From assembly GCA_963555705.1 (NCBI GenBank), contig OY743169.1, positions 5,518,014 to 5,582,013 on the forward strand: 64,000 bases of DNA, in the 5' to 3' direction. Source of the stretch: Ligustrum vulgare. Lineage: Eukaryota; Streptophyta; Magnoliopsida; Lamiales; Oleaceae. Shown in pieces: positions 1-11,935 of this stretch. Position 1 is the stretch's first letter. Each line of letters starts with the position of its first letter. Below the pieces are notes generated by a model that did no database searches, was not told the DNA's origin, and saw only the letters and a list, made by a program, of their open reading frames with translations. Made by a program: the position numbers and the translations under genes.

Positions 1-1740
1 GCACGACGAGGCACTGCACAGATCGTCTACTGTGCTTCATCACCACCACCATATCACTCCGCGCCGACAATACTGTAGTGGCGCTATCACCAGGGTCAGG
101 GTGGGATAGGGGACTTAGGGAGGGTGAGTGAATCTGAGAGAAAGATAGAGTTGAGAGAGAAAGTGAAAACCACCACCAATATCTTACCCTCGTCGGCGCT
201 CTGCTGTAGCCTGCCACCACGATTGGGGTGGAATAGGTGATTTAGGGAGGAATGAAAGAGAGAGACAGAACACTAATGGATGCGTGTGGGAGAAATGAAA
301 GAGGGAGAGAGAGCTGATGGAGGCGTAATAGGCATTTGTGAAGTGATGAAATGGAATTAGGTTTTGGATCATTTTAATCTAATATTAATATTATTATTAA
401 ATAGTTTGAAATAATATTATTATTACATGATATTTGAATTTTTTCAAGTTTGGTCTCATATTTGAATTTGATTTCTAAAAAGCAGGTTCCTGTAATTTCC
501 TCATAATGAAATAGTTTGTCAAAGGAGGCCCTCCCAAGGGAGGAACCATCCGCTCCATTATCCAAACTTTATTAACCAACAGATCCAAACGACAGCCCAA
601 TCCCCACTAAATAAATCCAACCCACTATTTTTAGCCTCCACCATTAAACATCTACTTCTAATATCATTCAGAATTATGGTTTTAAAATTGGAGATTGAAA
701 ATTAGGGATTCAAAATTTACAAACCCTAAAATTCCATTACACCTAAAAAGAAAAAAGAAAAAAAGCAAAACCTATCAATACTACCCACATAAATCAGCCC
801 TAATTTGGCCACATATTTCTGCCCTTAAATCTTCGGTTGTCATTATATCTTGGAGTATTTTGTATTTTTCTATTCGTATTTCATTATCTATTGGATTTAC
901 GTCTATTTACGCTAACTGTATATTTTGGTGTTAAGGGTTCCGCTGGTTGTGGTCTTTGATTTATATATCCAATTAATCCTTCATTACAAAATCAATTAAA
1001 GATGACCATTAAAATTGAAAGACACGTTGAACAACTTGTGTGTCAACTCTACATGACTGGCATGTGCACACTTATTCGCAAGTTGGGCGGATCCAAGATT
1101 TTTTTGATGGGGGATGAGGATTTTTTTTTTTTGCATACATTATTTTAGTATGAAATTCAAAAAATGCAAACAAAAAGGAATTAAAATGAGAAACAATTCA
1201 ACCAATTTAAAGAAAACTAATTAACTTGGTCGTGCTACAAGCCTACATCACATAGCATTTGAACCAAAAATAAATAGAGGCTTGCAAAAATGGTCATTTT
1301 CCAGTCAATAGGCAGCATATGTTTAATTCACACAATCGTAATCATGTAAAGATCAATAGTTTACATCCCTCACAAAATCGCTGAGGAAAGCAATGAACTG
1401 GTGATGGTTGCAACTTCTGCCTTTCATGCCAAATAATTAGACTACGGGTGAAATTTGGGTAGAAAGAAAATGAATTTTAGGAAATTGAATTCCTGAGAAT
1501 TAGAAATTTAATGTGTTTGATTGATTTAATTTTAGGGAAAAATACATAACTATACAACTAAAATTTTCACTTTTTAAACATAACAAACTTAAATTTTTTT
1601 TGTAAAAATCAGGTGTTAATATATTAATTAATACAATATTATAATAATTATAATGAGTTGTCAAACAAAGGCATATTATTAAATAATAAAATAAAACAAT
1701 ACCTAATCCACAACCATTCCATCTCAATCCAACCTCCACT
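1..1740. other. Intergenic DNA, no gene recognised
   Basis: No reading frame here resembles a known protein. The first 350 bases are GA/CT-rich, with short GAGAGA stretches and CACCAC runs, and the rest is AT-rich. Short open frames exist on both strands but have skewed composition and no domain. I see no RNA gene, terminal repeat or clear promoter. Confidence 0.5.
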
Positions 1741-3020
1741 CACACCACCCCGACCCCGACCCTGACCCTGACCCCACCCACCCCACTCACCCCACCCCAT
1801 AAAATAACTTTTTTCATTCTACTTTTCAACACTCACCCCCACCCCCAACATCACCTTACCCACCCCACCCAACACTCCTCCCCAACCCCACCCACCCACC
1901 CACGCACCCAACCACCCCGCCACCACTCACTCACCCACCCAACCCCACCCACCCCACCACACCACACCACACCACACCACAAGAATGATGTTAGTTCTAT
2001 TTTTTTCTCCACCCACCCACCCACTAGTCACACCCATCACACCCACCCACCACGCTTTCCCACCCACCCACCCCACCTCATCTCATCCAAAATGATTTTT
2101 TCTACTACTTTTCCACAACTCGCCTAGACCCTACCCTATCATACCCACCCACCCACCCAAAATTAATTTTTTTCTTCTAATTTTTAACTCCCCACCAGCC
2201 TCACCCCAGACCCTACCCCAACCCACCTCATCCAAAATGATTTTTTACTACTTTTTTCACGACTCGCCCAGACCCTACCCCGCCACCTATCCTCAACCCT
2301 ACCCCACCCAAAATTAATTTTTTTCTCCAAAATTTCCCCACCCCGACCCTACCTCGCCACCCACCCACCCCATCCTAACCCACCCAAATATGATTTTTCT
2401 TCTATATTTTCACACTCCACCCTAACAAACCCACCACACCCCACCCTAGCAACCCCACCACAACCCACCCCACTCCAAAATAATTTTTCTTCTATTTTTT
2501 CACACTTCACCTCAATCATCCCATCATATCCCACCCTACCCCCATTCAAAAATGATTTTTCTTCTATTTTTTACACCCCACCCAACCACCCTCACTCCAC
2601 TCAAAAATGATTTTTCTTCTATTTTTTCACTTCCCCCCAACCGCCCCACCCCATCCCACCGCACCGCACACCATAACCTATCAAAAAAAAAATTCTTCTA
2701 TTTTTTCACACTTCACCCCAACCACCTCATCTCACCCCACCCCACCCAAGCACCCACCCACCCACCCAAAAAATAATTTTTTTCTTCTACTTTTTCCAAC
2801 CCACAACCCGACCTAGACCCCACCCTACCCATCCACACCACTCCAAAAAATGATTTTTTTTCTACTTTTCCCCACCCTGACCCACCCTACCCCACCACAA
2901 AAAAAATGATTTTTTTTTTCTACTTTTCCGACCCCGACCCCACCCCACCCTCACAACAAAAAATGATTTCTTCTACTTTTTCTAGCCCCACCCGACCTCT
3001 ACCCCACCATCCCCACCCCC
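1741..3020. repeat. C-rich minisatellite (CCCACCC blocks alternating with AAAATGATTTTT blocks)
   Basis: About 1.3 kb of imperfect repeats. Each unit is a CCCACCC-rich tract followed by an AT block of the form AAAATGATTTTTTCTTCTA or AAAATTAATTTTTTTC. The AT block recurs at least ten times, for example near 2091, 2236, 2310, 2389, 2551, 2605, 2769, 2848, 2905 and 2961. Unit length varies from about 50 to 150 bp. The C-rich strand is entirely the plus strand, so the minus strand carries many GGGTGGG runs. Open frames across it are compositional artefacts. Confidence 0.8.
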
Positions 3021-3023
3021 AAA

Positions 3024-3770
3024 ATCACAGTCAGTCACGTAAGGTGACACAAGATCGTAGTTAAGTCACATAAGGTCACACATAGTCACAATTGCAATTT
3101 TAGTTGTAAAATATCACCCCTCCAAAGTCACAGTTGGTCACACAATGTCAAATTTCGGTTACACAAAGTCGCGGTTTGGTCAAACGAGGTCACAGTTAGG
3201 TCACGGTTGGTCACACAAAAGTCCCAGTTGGTCACACAAAGTCATTGTTAGGTCACATGAAATCACAGTCTGTTCAGAAGGTCACATTCCAGTCACAGAT
3301 CAATCACATGAAGTCACAGTTTTGTCACACAAGGTCACAGTTCACTCACGCAAAGTCACAGTTACCTAATATTTTTTCAAGATTAGTTAATATTTTTTTG
3401 TCACAATTACCTAATATTTTTTCTTGTAGTCTACAAGATTGAGATGTGAAATCCGAAAATTGATTAATCACGATTAATTAAACATTTGGTCACATATTAT
3501 TTATTTATTTGTCACAACTTACTTATTTTCTTGATCATGTTTAGTAAATATTTTTTGTCACAATTACTTAATAATTGGTCACATTCCATATTTGTCACAA
3601 GTCGCATAAAGTCACATTTAGTCAAAATTTTGGTCACAATTAATTAATAATTGGTCACATTTTGTACATGTCACATGTCATATAAAGTCACATTTACTCA
3701 ATATTTTGGTCACAGTTACTTAATAATTAGTCACAATTAGTCAATTACACATAATCAATCACACTATATT
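3024..3770. repeat. GTCACA-based degenerate tandem array
   Basis: A stretch of about 750 bp in which GTCAC or GTCACA recurs several dozen times, usually as GGTCACACAAAGTCACAGTT, with a period near 20 bp in the denser part (3120-3360). After 3370 the array becomes AT-rich, with TAATATTTTT and TTAATAATTGG separating the GTCACA units. Nothing in it looks coding. Confidence 0.8.
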
Positions 3771-4616
3771 CACCCAACCCAACCCAACCCCCTCACCTCA
3801 CCCCACCCCACCCAACCTCTCACACATCCACCCACCCCACCTAAACCTTACTTCTCCCCCAATTCGACTGTCGCCCACTACCGACTACCACCCCCACCAT
3901 CACCATCACCTCCACGGGCACATCACCACCACGTCACCACAGCACCTCTTTCCCACAGCCGGTAACCACCACACTTGACAGGCGAACACGAGCAACACCA
4001 CACCGCACACGAGCATCACCACACCGACTCACTCACCACCACCTTCTGCCTCACCAACAAACACCACAAAAAGCAACCTGATAACCAAAAAAAAAAAACA
4101 AAAGGAAGAGCAGCACAGATGCCATCACATCAACATCGCTGCCTCCAAAATGGAAGAGCAGCACTGACGAGCGGCTGCGTTTCATTTACGGCCCCCGGCG
4201 ACGCTAGCTGCTGCTAGTGGCGATCTCGTCGCTGGAGATCGCAACTGTACCCAAACCACCATCACCACCGCATACTGCACCCAAACCACCTCATGCTGCA
4301 AAATAATATAAAATTCAACAACTGCATAGCACCACCGCCGCAAGCACCCAAACCACCTCCTGCACCACCACACACCCAAACCAGCCATCGCACATAAAAA
4401 TTTAACCATCGGCTGCACATGAAAATCACATCAAACCAGAGAACCACAAAAACCATAAAATAAGAGGAATTGCTACAGCAACGGCACTAAAAAGTACACC
4501 CCTTTGCGCGATGGTGCAGCGTCTCGCACAGGCGCCACCACTCGCGCGGCTGTAGCAAGCCCCCTGTGCATTTCTGCTTCCATTGTACGCCCGGCTCTCC
4601 CTGGTGCCACTATATC

Positions 4617-4619
<3 letters not shown>
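3771..4619. other. CAC/CCA-rich low-complexity DNA without a gene
   Basis: Continues the C-rich bias of the preceding arrays with many CACCAC and ACCACC triplets. Several short open frames are histidine-, threonine- or proline-rich because of this bias and are not supported as genes. Confidence 0.5.

Positions 4620-4663
<44 letters not shown>
4620..4663. repeat. (GA)n microsatellite
   Basis: About 22 uninterrupted GA dinucleotides. Confidence 0.95.
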
Positions 4664-4665
<2 letters not shown>

Positions 4666-5480
4666 TTAGGCATAGCTGAGGCGTGAGGAGAGAGGAGACA
4701 GTAGAGAGAGAAAGTATTTTCTGCGTGTTTGCTTGCTTATGTAAGGGTTATGAATTATAGTGATGTATTAATTTAAATCTTAATCTTAATTAGCACCTGA
4801 TGTTTGAAAAACTTTTCAGCGTCCAGTTAAATTTGAATTGTAATTTTTAAGTGCAGGGGTTTGTGTAATTTTCCCTTAATTTTATAGGTGGAAAAAGTGA
4901 AAAAAAATTTCAACTTTTATTGTTTGATTGACATTATTTTCCGTAACAAATAAAGCAAAATAAATATATATATTTTTTTATTTTCTCACATATTTGTACT
5001 TAATAATAATAATAATAATAATATTAATTTTTGGAAAAAAAAATCAATTAACAATAATAAAAACGATCAAACGTGATGAAATTGATCAAATATTTTTTCA
5101 TGAAAAATAAATTCACATCCCCTCGGAATTGGAATTCCTTCAAAATAATGAATTTGGGTTGATTTGACACAGCCAAGAAATTGAATTCCATGAAAAACAT
5201 GTCAATCAAACACGTGAAAGTTGAAAATTTGGGTGAAAAATCATATTTTCCATGAAAAAACTTGGTAATCCAACGCAGCCTTAAAAAAATTGAACTAGAC
5301 ATAAAATGGGTTGTAAAAGTGGACTACAAGATAGGCTAACAATCATACATGATTGAACTAATTTTTAGTTAGACCTAATTTTGGACTAAAAAATTGAACA
5401 ACGGCTTGATTTGGGCCGGGCTACAGTCAAGTTTAGCCAGACGCTAGATTCGCCCTGAGCGTTCTTGACATCCACACTCC
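4664..5480. other. AT-rich intergenic DNA
   Basis: No gene, RNA or terminal repeat recognised. A short (TAA)n run lies near 5004-5022. The last 150 bases (about 5330-5480) precede a Copia polypurine tract and LTR and may be the decayed 3' end of that element, but I could not recognise coding sequence in them. Confidence 0.4.
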
Positions 5481-5481
5481 A

Positions 5482-5707
5482 ACTTGAGGGGAGTGTTAAA
5501 TATGGTATGAAAATAAATATATTTTGCATTATTTTAGTTCCCTACGTTAAATCTATTGATATTCACATTGATATTATAGAGTAGGAAGCTATATATTTTA
5601 TTTTTATTTTATAAAGTTAGGATTTTTCTTTATAAATAGAGTTGATTGTATTGACTTATTCACAATAACAATATCAATATATCAATTCCTTTTTTATATT
5701 TCTAACA
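5482..5707 (+). mobile_element. Copia 3' LTR remnant with its polypurine tract
   Basis: A purine-rich tract (AACTTGAGGGGAG) ends at 5493. It is followed by a 214-bp segment running from TGTTAAATATGG (5494) to TTTCTAACA (5707), the TGTT...AACA ends usual for plant Copia LTRs. A TATA-like TATAAATAGAG lies near 5631. Upstream coding sequence and the 5' LTR are not recognisable, so this is read as the remnant of a truncated element on the plus strand. Confidence 0.65.
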
Positions 5708-5783
5708 ATTTTAATAAAATTTTAAGCTGCATTAAATAAGGACTTCTGTTTGTTAAAATTTTGGTATTTAAAAACATACACAC

Positions 5784-5787
<4 letters not shown>

Positions 5788-5817
<30 letters not shown>
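5788..5817. repeat. (TA)n microsatellite
   Basis: About 15 TA repeats a few hundred bases upstream of the DUF3511 start codon. Confidence 0.9.
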
Positions 5818-5820
<3 letters not shown>

Positions 5821-5880
5821 TTTGAGGTAAGACGTGTGGTTGAAAAATGAAGAAAGAAAATATGTATGGTTGAAAGGAGG
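5815..5880 (+). repeat. Copy of a dispersed ~110-bp AT-rich repeat
   Basis: Contains the family pattern GAGGTAAGA..TGTGGTTGAAAAATG, then an A-rich GAAAATATGTATGGTTGAAA. The same pattern occurs near 12.0-12.4, 15.9-16.45 and 60 kb. This copy lies upstream of the DUF3511 gene. Confidence 0.55.
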
Positions 5881-6169
5881 AAAAAAAAAAAAAAAAAATC
5901 AAACCAAATTGTGCTCCTTTTTGTTTGACTGGTCTACTGATCTTACCCTTGAATTTCACAAATCACAAAGGCAAGGTGTATTCCATATTAAACGCCGTCT
6001 AGAATCCAGTCCCACCAACAAAGAGGAATTTCAAAATCAAAATTCCCAGCGATTTTTCTATTTGCCTGGCAGTTTGTGTTGGCTCGACTTGTGCACAAAC
6101 TCGATACCAAAAAATTTGAAGTCAAGCCTCAAACTTTCTCCACCTCATCAAGAAAATTTCAAGAAATCC

Positions 6170-6547
6170 ATGGATGATTACAGATCAAAGGCATACAATG
6201 ATGACAGAATGCAGATAGAGCCTTACTATGGACGCTCCTCTGCCAGGCCTACTGATTTCAGGTCATACAGTACTTCATATGCTTCTTCTTCTTACTATCA
6301 TGCTGCACCGCCGTCTCCTCTGGGGCAAACTGTGCCACCGGCCAAGGACTGGAAGCTCAAGAAAGGCAAAAGCACAAGTGGGTCAACTTCAAAATCTTGG
6401 ACTTTCAATGATCCTGAGTTCCAGAGGAAGAAGAGAGTGGCTAGCTACAAAGTCTACACTGTTGAAGGCAAAGTCAAGGGATCTTTGAGGAAGAGTTTCA
6501 GGTGGCTTAAAGATAGGTACTCCCATGTTGTCTGTGGCTGGTGGTGA
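6170..6547 (+). CDS. DUF3511 domain protein (125 aa)
   Basis: An intronless frame encoding 125 residues. Residues 1-58 are low-complexity, rich in S, Y and P, and begin MDDYRSKAY, typical of this plant-specific family. Residues about 59-125 are the conserved basic DUF3511 region, with SWTFNDPEFQRKKRVASYK at 76-94 followed by YTVEGKVKGSLRKSFRWLK, and end in CGWW. The frame is open further upstream to 5834, but that part has no family resemblance and crosses an A-tract, so the ATG at 6170 is preferred. The stop is TGA at 6545-6547. The biochemical role of the family is unknown. The basic C-terminal half suggests a small soluble protein; I see no signal peptide or membrane segment. Expected family length is about 100-140 residues, so this looks complete. 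Confidence 0.92.
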   Translation: MDDYRSKAYNDDRMQIEPYYGRSSARPTDFRSYSTSYASSSYYHAAPPSPLGQTVPPAKDWKLKKGKSTSGSTSKSWTFNDPEFQRKKRVASYKVYTVEGKVKGSLRKSFRWLKDRYSHVVCGWW

Positions 6548-9500
6548 ATTTACAATTCATACTATATAATTTCCTTTCATGCTGTGTTCTTGTATTTGTG
6601 CCGGAATATCAAACGGATTATGTCATGGGCTTTTAACATAAAATTATAAGATAGAATTTATGTTGAATTAAGCTATATTTGTCTGGGTTTGTTCAATCAA
6701 TTAACAGTAGCCTTTTTCTTATCATATATGGATAATTGTCAAGGATAAATCCCATGAAGTATATATATAAAAATGGTAACCATTCTATGATGGCTTGGGC
6801 TACTTGTCTCAACAAGATTCTCGATGGTTATGATGTATTGTATTTGATGTGATTCTGCAGATGGGCCTATCCGCCTATATGAGTATATATGAGGAAGGAT
6901 GATATGTAGTGACTCGCTAGTGGTGTGAAAGAATCATGCTTGGCTATTATATTTTGGAGTATAGTTTTGGTTTTTATTCTGGAAAGTGCTTGATCCAAAA
7001 TTTATAAGTTGGATATCTGTTGTGCAAGTAAATTAAATGATTTTGGTTGAACTATTTCTTTGGTGATTGCGGAAGGATGTGTTCGAAATATTAATTCTTG
7101 GCTTAAGGTTCTTTAAGCAATCAAGAAAAGGACTATAGAAAAGATCTTATAAGTCTTTGCATCTGTGACAGTAGGTCTGGAATTTCCGGGGATCTCCCTT
7201 TCCTTCTTAATTCTTGCTCAAACAGAATGCATCAATAGAACTGGCCTTCCCGTGTAGGTCGCCATGGCAAGAACTTTGTCTATAGACTCCGAGCTTCCTA
7301 TTGATCAATTACGTTTCAACTTACAAGTTTAGTTGCTTTTGACAGTAAACAACCAATCGGGCACCTTGGCACTTGACTGAATCCCAAATCGTCTTTGAAC
7401 AATTTGGTAACTGTTGTCCCCAGAGAAGGGGTTTTTGTCCCAGGCTTGGCTGGACGCGTCCTCAGGGATTTGAACCCCTCACCATGCTTTACGAATAAGC
7501 AATAACTGAAATAGAAGGGACGTCCAGTATCCGTAAAATGAATTAGGTTTGTGCCATAATGATGTCTTGCAGTACTTGTTGCTTGATAAGGAATTGGAGA
7601 GTTTGTTTTGTTGCATTTCTACATGGCTTTTGATATAGACCATAGTAGAAATAGTTAGTCATCAGTTACTACTAGTTCCATTGCATGCAGCAGCCTAAAT
7701 GGCAGTTTATGATATGGTACTTCGTTCGAAGGGGAATTGTTGAGATATGGACCAAATCTCGTCACTACCCATTTATGAAAATGGAGTCATTATGAGACGG
7801 ACCTGCATGTGAGGGGCGTGTTTGAAGTTTTTAGACAGATGATTCGATAGTAACTTGGAAACAAGATTTCAGGGATTAGCTCCACTGATTTCTAAGAAAA
7901 ATTGGTAAGTCTTTGAGGTATTGGAAAATTCGAACTAGACATCGGAACTGTCTGCGGGGGCATCATTCGAATGAAATTGATCAAATATATGTGATATTGA
8001 GCTTCAAATTCGGCTGTTTTAACTTGTAAAGTTCACGCGATTGGTTTTCAAAGTGCTGAAATTATCCTTTTCGTGTGGATTTTGAGTTATCATCGTTAAT
8101 CTTCTCTCTCATCCAGTTGTTGTTGGTAATGGTAGGTGACTGGTTGTTTAGAATAAAGGAAAAGCCCACCAAGATTGCTGCTACAAGGAATGGGTAATGA
8201 CACTATCAGTTTATGTAGATGTTTCTTTAGTGCATGTTTTATGCAATATTTGATAGAATTGGACCGTACCAATATTTCACTAAACTAGTGCGATGTATTG
8301 ATATTTATAAAATTTAATGATTATACATATAATCAATATATATAAATATAAAAGACATAAAAATAATTTTCTATTACGATAATTATTACATTCAAAAAAA
8401 AAAAAAAAAAAAACAAAAACTGAAAGGCTAATTTGGATCATACAAGTGATCCAGCCCAAGTCTGCAGTCCAAGCCCAGTTGCTGAAATTGAAGCTGAAGC
8501 TTTTGAAGCCCAATCTTGATGGATCAATCAAATATTGGAGGGCCAACCCAACTTACCATGGCATACGCGGCTTTAAAGTCTGATCAATTCTTAAACCGTT
8601 GGATCTTCAAAAATCATCAGAGCCATCCATTTGAGTTATTTACTTTGGTTTGACGCTTCATTTTTGGATGATATTGGTTCTAGACTCTTCTGCCTTGTGT
8701 TTCGTGCACTCTCTCACGTCTCAGAAACTCTCCCTCTTCCTCTTCATTTTGGTTTAATCTTTGTGAGATGTGGGGTGATAATCTCAGTATGTATTACCAT
8801 ACTTAATATAACATTCAGAGGGTTCTTTGTGTTGTATTTGAGCGAGTTTGTGTATTCAGATTTGAGCAGTGTGTCTGCGAATCTGTAAACGTTTTGTGGT
8901 GTTCTTTTAATTTGTTCTTCAACAAAGTTTTTATGTTCTTTGTGTTTAGCTTGAGTCTGAATCTGTGAGATTTTGGGTACTGTAATCCTTAAAAAACATA
9001 ACTAATTCAAATTATTAAAAAAAATTACTGAATGATAAGTGTGAATTTATATATTTAAAAAATACGCAACTGATGATTTCAATAATTTTTATAAGTTATT
9101 ATATTATATATATACTAGTATATCGCTTTATCGCGGTGAAATCCGACTGTAGAATATATCTTCAAATTTAATGGCAAATTACTACAAGCTACATAAAAAC
9201 GACAAAATCATTATCCAATCAAAACACAAAAGCATTCTTAAAAGAACACAAAATCTTTATTCAAGTAAAACACAAAAGCATTCTGATGCGTGTTGAATCA
9301 CGTAACGTACTTTGCATGAACCTTAACATCATATTTCAACTAATATGAAGTACCAGGACACAATCTCTACAGATGCTTCCCAAAGCAAATAAAGAAATTT
9401 ACTTCGAAAAAACATAATATAATAATAAAAAGAATCGAACATTCAAACCCATAAATGATCATTACAAAAACAGATTTATATACACTTTAATTAAGCAAAT

Positions 9501-9569
9501 ACTATGAATTTAGAAAATGCAAATTTCTTTCAACTCAATTCAAAATACAGAATATAGGAGGAAATCAAA
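6548..9569. other. Intergenic DNA downstream of DUF3511; no second gene recognised
   Basis: About 3 kb of AT-rich sequence. The first part is presumably the DUF3511 3' UTR. A poly-A run lies at about 8394-8413. Around 8590-8760 there is a pyrimidine-rich stretch that could be a plant 5' leader, but no recognisable protein follows it. Confidence 0.4.
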
Positions 9570-9597
9570 GGGGGGGGGGGGGGGGGGGGGGGGGGGG
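9570..9597. repeat. Poly-G homopolymer run (28 G)
   Basis: Twenty-eight consecutive G residues between AAATCAAA and AAGGGC. Such runs are rare in plant nuclear DNA and are error-prone in sequencing, so the length is uncertain. Confidence 0.85.
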
Positions 9598-10090
9598 AAG
9601 GGCTTAAACTTACGCTGCAGTATCTGGTTAAGAGGAAATTGGAACACTATAGCATCACGGGCGGTCGTGGGTTGTTATCCGCCGTTCTAATCGTCGGACC
9701 CCGGAATCCAAATCGAGGACGAAATAGGGCAAATCTGAAAGAAGTTTTTTCTGAGAGTTGTAACTCCAATTGTTTCAAAGAACGATACTGAAGATTCAAT
9801 TGTTTATTTTTTGTATCGTTATGAACGGAGAAGAGATTACGGAAGGAAGTTTGTGCAGAAAATTTGGTGAAATTTTGTGTGTTTTGAAGAATTTTGGGTG
9901 AATATTGAAGATTTTGACGGTAATGTCCATTTTGTGCAGACAGACATCCGGTCCTTTTTTCTTTCGTAGAGGAGAAAGACCGACCTACGGTCGGTAATTA
10001 TTAACTTTATAAAAAAAGCAAATTTAGTAGTCTCTTAAGCTTTATTTGTATATAATATTTAATGTAATATTATGTGTACAAATACTAATG
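9598..10090. other. Unassigned sequence with a small terminal hairpin
   Basis: Moderately GC-rich sequence with no recognised coding region. Near 9980-9998 it contains the inverted repeat CCGACC-TAC-GGTCGG. A mobile-element boundary is possible but not demonstrated. Confidence 0.3.
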
Positions 10091-10094
10091 TACG

Positions 10095-10350
10095 TGGTCC
10101 GGTCCAAAAATCGGGTCGGGTCACATTAAAAACCCGATCAGATCAAACCTGGTCAACGATCCGGTTGACCTGGGAGATTCGACAGACCCGGTCGATCCGG
10201 ACTCGGGTCGACCCGAGTTTTATATTTTTTTGATTTTTTAAATATTTTTTTAATATTAATTAATGTTCGGGTCGACCCCGAGTCGACTTCGAGTTGACCC
10301 TCCAACCCTTGACCCTATCTCTCGATTGGGTCGATGCTCGGTCCGGATCT
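10095..10350. repeat. GGTCGACC/CGGGTC dyad-rich segment
   Basis: Roughly 250 bp containing many variants of CGGGTC, GGTCGACC and GAGTCGAC, including the palindrome-like ACTCGGGTCGACCCGAGT. It is split by an AT-rich block at 10220-10265. Probably part of a dispersed repeat; no terminal repeats or coding sequence seen. Confidence 0.5.
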
Positions 10351-11188
10351 GAAAACATTGATATGTATTATAATTTCTGCATTTCTCAATCATGTTTAAC
10401 GGTTTTTTCAAATTTTCATTTAAAAATATCAATCATAATAATTATAAATATGTGTTTAATCCTAACCCAGCAAATATACGACAACTGGGTAACATTGAAG
10501 ATCGAGAAATCCTATCAAAAATATTATACCATATTAAAAAATGATTTCTTCAATAAACTCTTTAAAACATGGTTCAAATAGGGAACTTAACGTTTTTACA
10601 ATTTTCTTTCAAAAACATCATTCACAATAATTATAATGTGTGGTTAATCTTAACACTGCAAATATATGATAACTGGGAAACGTTGTAGATCAAGAATTAT
10701 ATAAAAAATATTATACCATATAATCTGATAAAAAAAGTTTAATTAAGTGTCTGTTTGGTTCATATTTTAATGATTTTTTTTTTTTTTTCAAATCATACAT
10801 TTTCATCTGTGGGCCCCCCGCGTGAGAAATATGACTACATTAGTTGAACAGACGTTGACTGTAATTTTTTGGCCCAAAGTGCCCTTCTTTTTTTTTTTTT
10901 TGTTTGACTGCATGGTAATTTGTACCAAAGTTTTTGACCAAAGGGTAGTATTGCCAACAGATGGGAAACGGCTTTTGCACGTGAAGTACAACTCTGACGA
11001 AAATTATAAAATTAGGCAATATTTATACTGTACAGAAATGAGAAAATGCATAATAATCTCATTCTGATGAAAAACAAACAAGGGCGTCAAAATATAGGAG
11101 GGAACAATTTTTTTGTATTCACCCTAGATTTTGCATTCACACTTGTTAAACAATTATTTTACATTCAAACTTATCATACTATCCTCCT

Positions 11189-11221
<33 letters not shown>

Positions 11222-11232
11222 ATGTATGTATG
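11189..11232. repeat. Compound (TA)n(TG)n(TATG)n microsatellite
   Basis: TA repeats pass directly into TG repeats and then TATG repeats. Confidence 0.95.
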
Positions 11233-11935
11233 TCAAGGGCATGGATGGAACAATGTGATTTTACTCGATCTTTTTTGTTAACATATATGCATTGCACTTG
11301 TGTTGCCCTCCTGCACTTGCATACGACAAATACCTTACAACTTACAAGACACTCTCCGTGGTATATACTGAAAGCTAATATCGTTATGATCTTTAGTGTT
11401 TGTCGAATTCCACATACAATAAACTACACGAATATGTTCGGTTTAAAATCGCGTTTCCGAGTTCATGTGAATTCAATTCAAGTAGTTTGATTCACTTTAA
11501 TCTTGCAATTTTTCTTGTTCACCCTTGTTGCATAGGGTGACCCCCAAAAGATAAGATCACATGATGCCCGATATCTTCACTCGTACCGGAGGGTAGGGGC
11601 CCCTATTTATGCCTTTATCCCAAGCCAGACAGCCACCTTAAAACCTCCAACAGCCACTCCAACCCTATCTTGACCTTTTCCAAATGGAATTTTCAATCAA
11701 ATCAAGCAGTTCTATAAGGGTCAGATGCCCTAGCTATTTGTCCCCCCTCAACTGATTAATCCCTTGAGAGATGCATATGGGTTGCATCTCACAACAGTGA
11801 CAGCAATTTAGGAATACAAAACATTAATTTTCTCAAACTTGTACATGTTCTTGGCAAAAGGAGCTATTGAAATACCTATACATGAGGCCCCATCTGGAAA
11901 CACTCATGTTGACTTTGCCTATGTTATTTAATGCA

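Noticed and set aside
184..565. Two short minus-strand open frames
   Set aside because: Low-complexity composition from GA/CT-rich DNA, no domain and no splice context.
2349..2816. Glycine- or proline-rich open frames
   Set aside because: Produced by the CCCACCC minisatellite; composition follows the repeat.
3145..3442. Open frames with repeated SHKV/GHTRSQ peptides
   Set aside because: Direct translation of the GTCACA array, not a gene.
5834..6169. N-terminal extension of the DUF3511 frame
   Set aside because: Crosses an A-tract and has no similarity to the family; the ATG at 6170 gives the normal family N-terminus.
7425..7495. tRNA- or SINE-like B box (GGTTCAAATCCC on the minus strand)
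   Set aside because: No A box at suitable spacing, no cloverleaf and no poly-A or target duplication.
8631..8888. 85-codon plus-strand open frame
   Set aside because: No recognisable domain, and the leader-like sequence before it is only suggestive.
9105..9998. Possible Helitron or other element ending in the CCGACC-TAC-GGTCGG hairpin
   Set aside because: No CTRR terminus after the hairpin and no clear 5' TC end.
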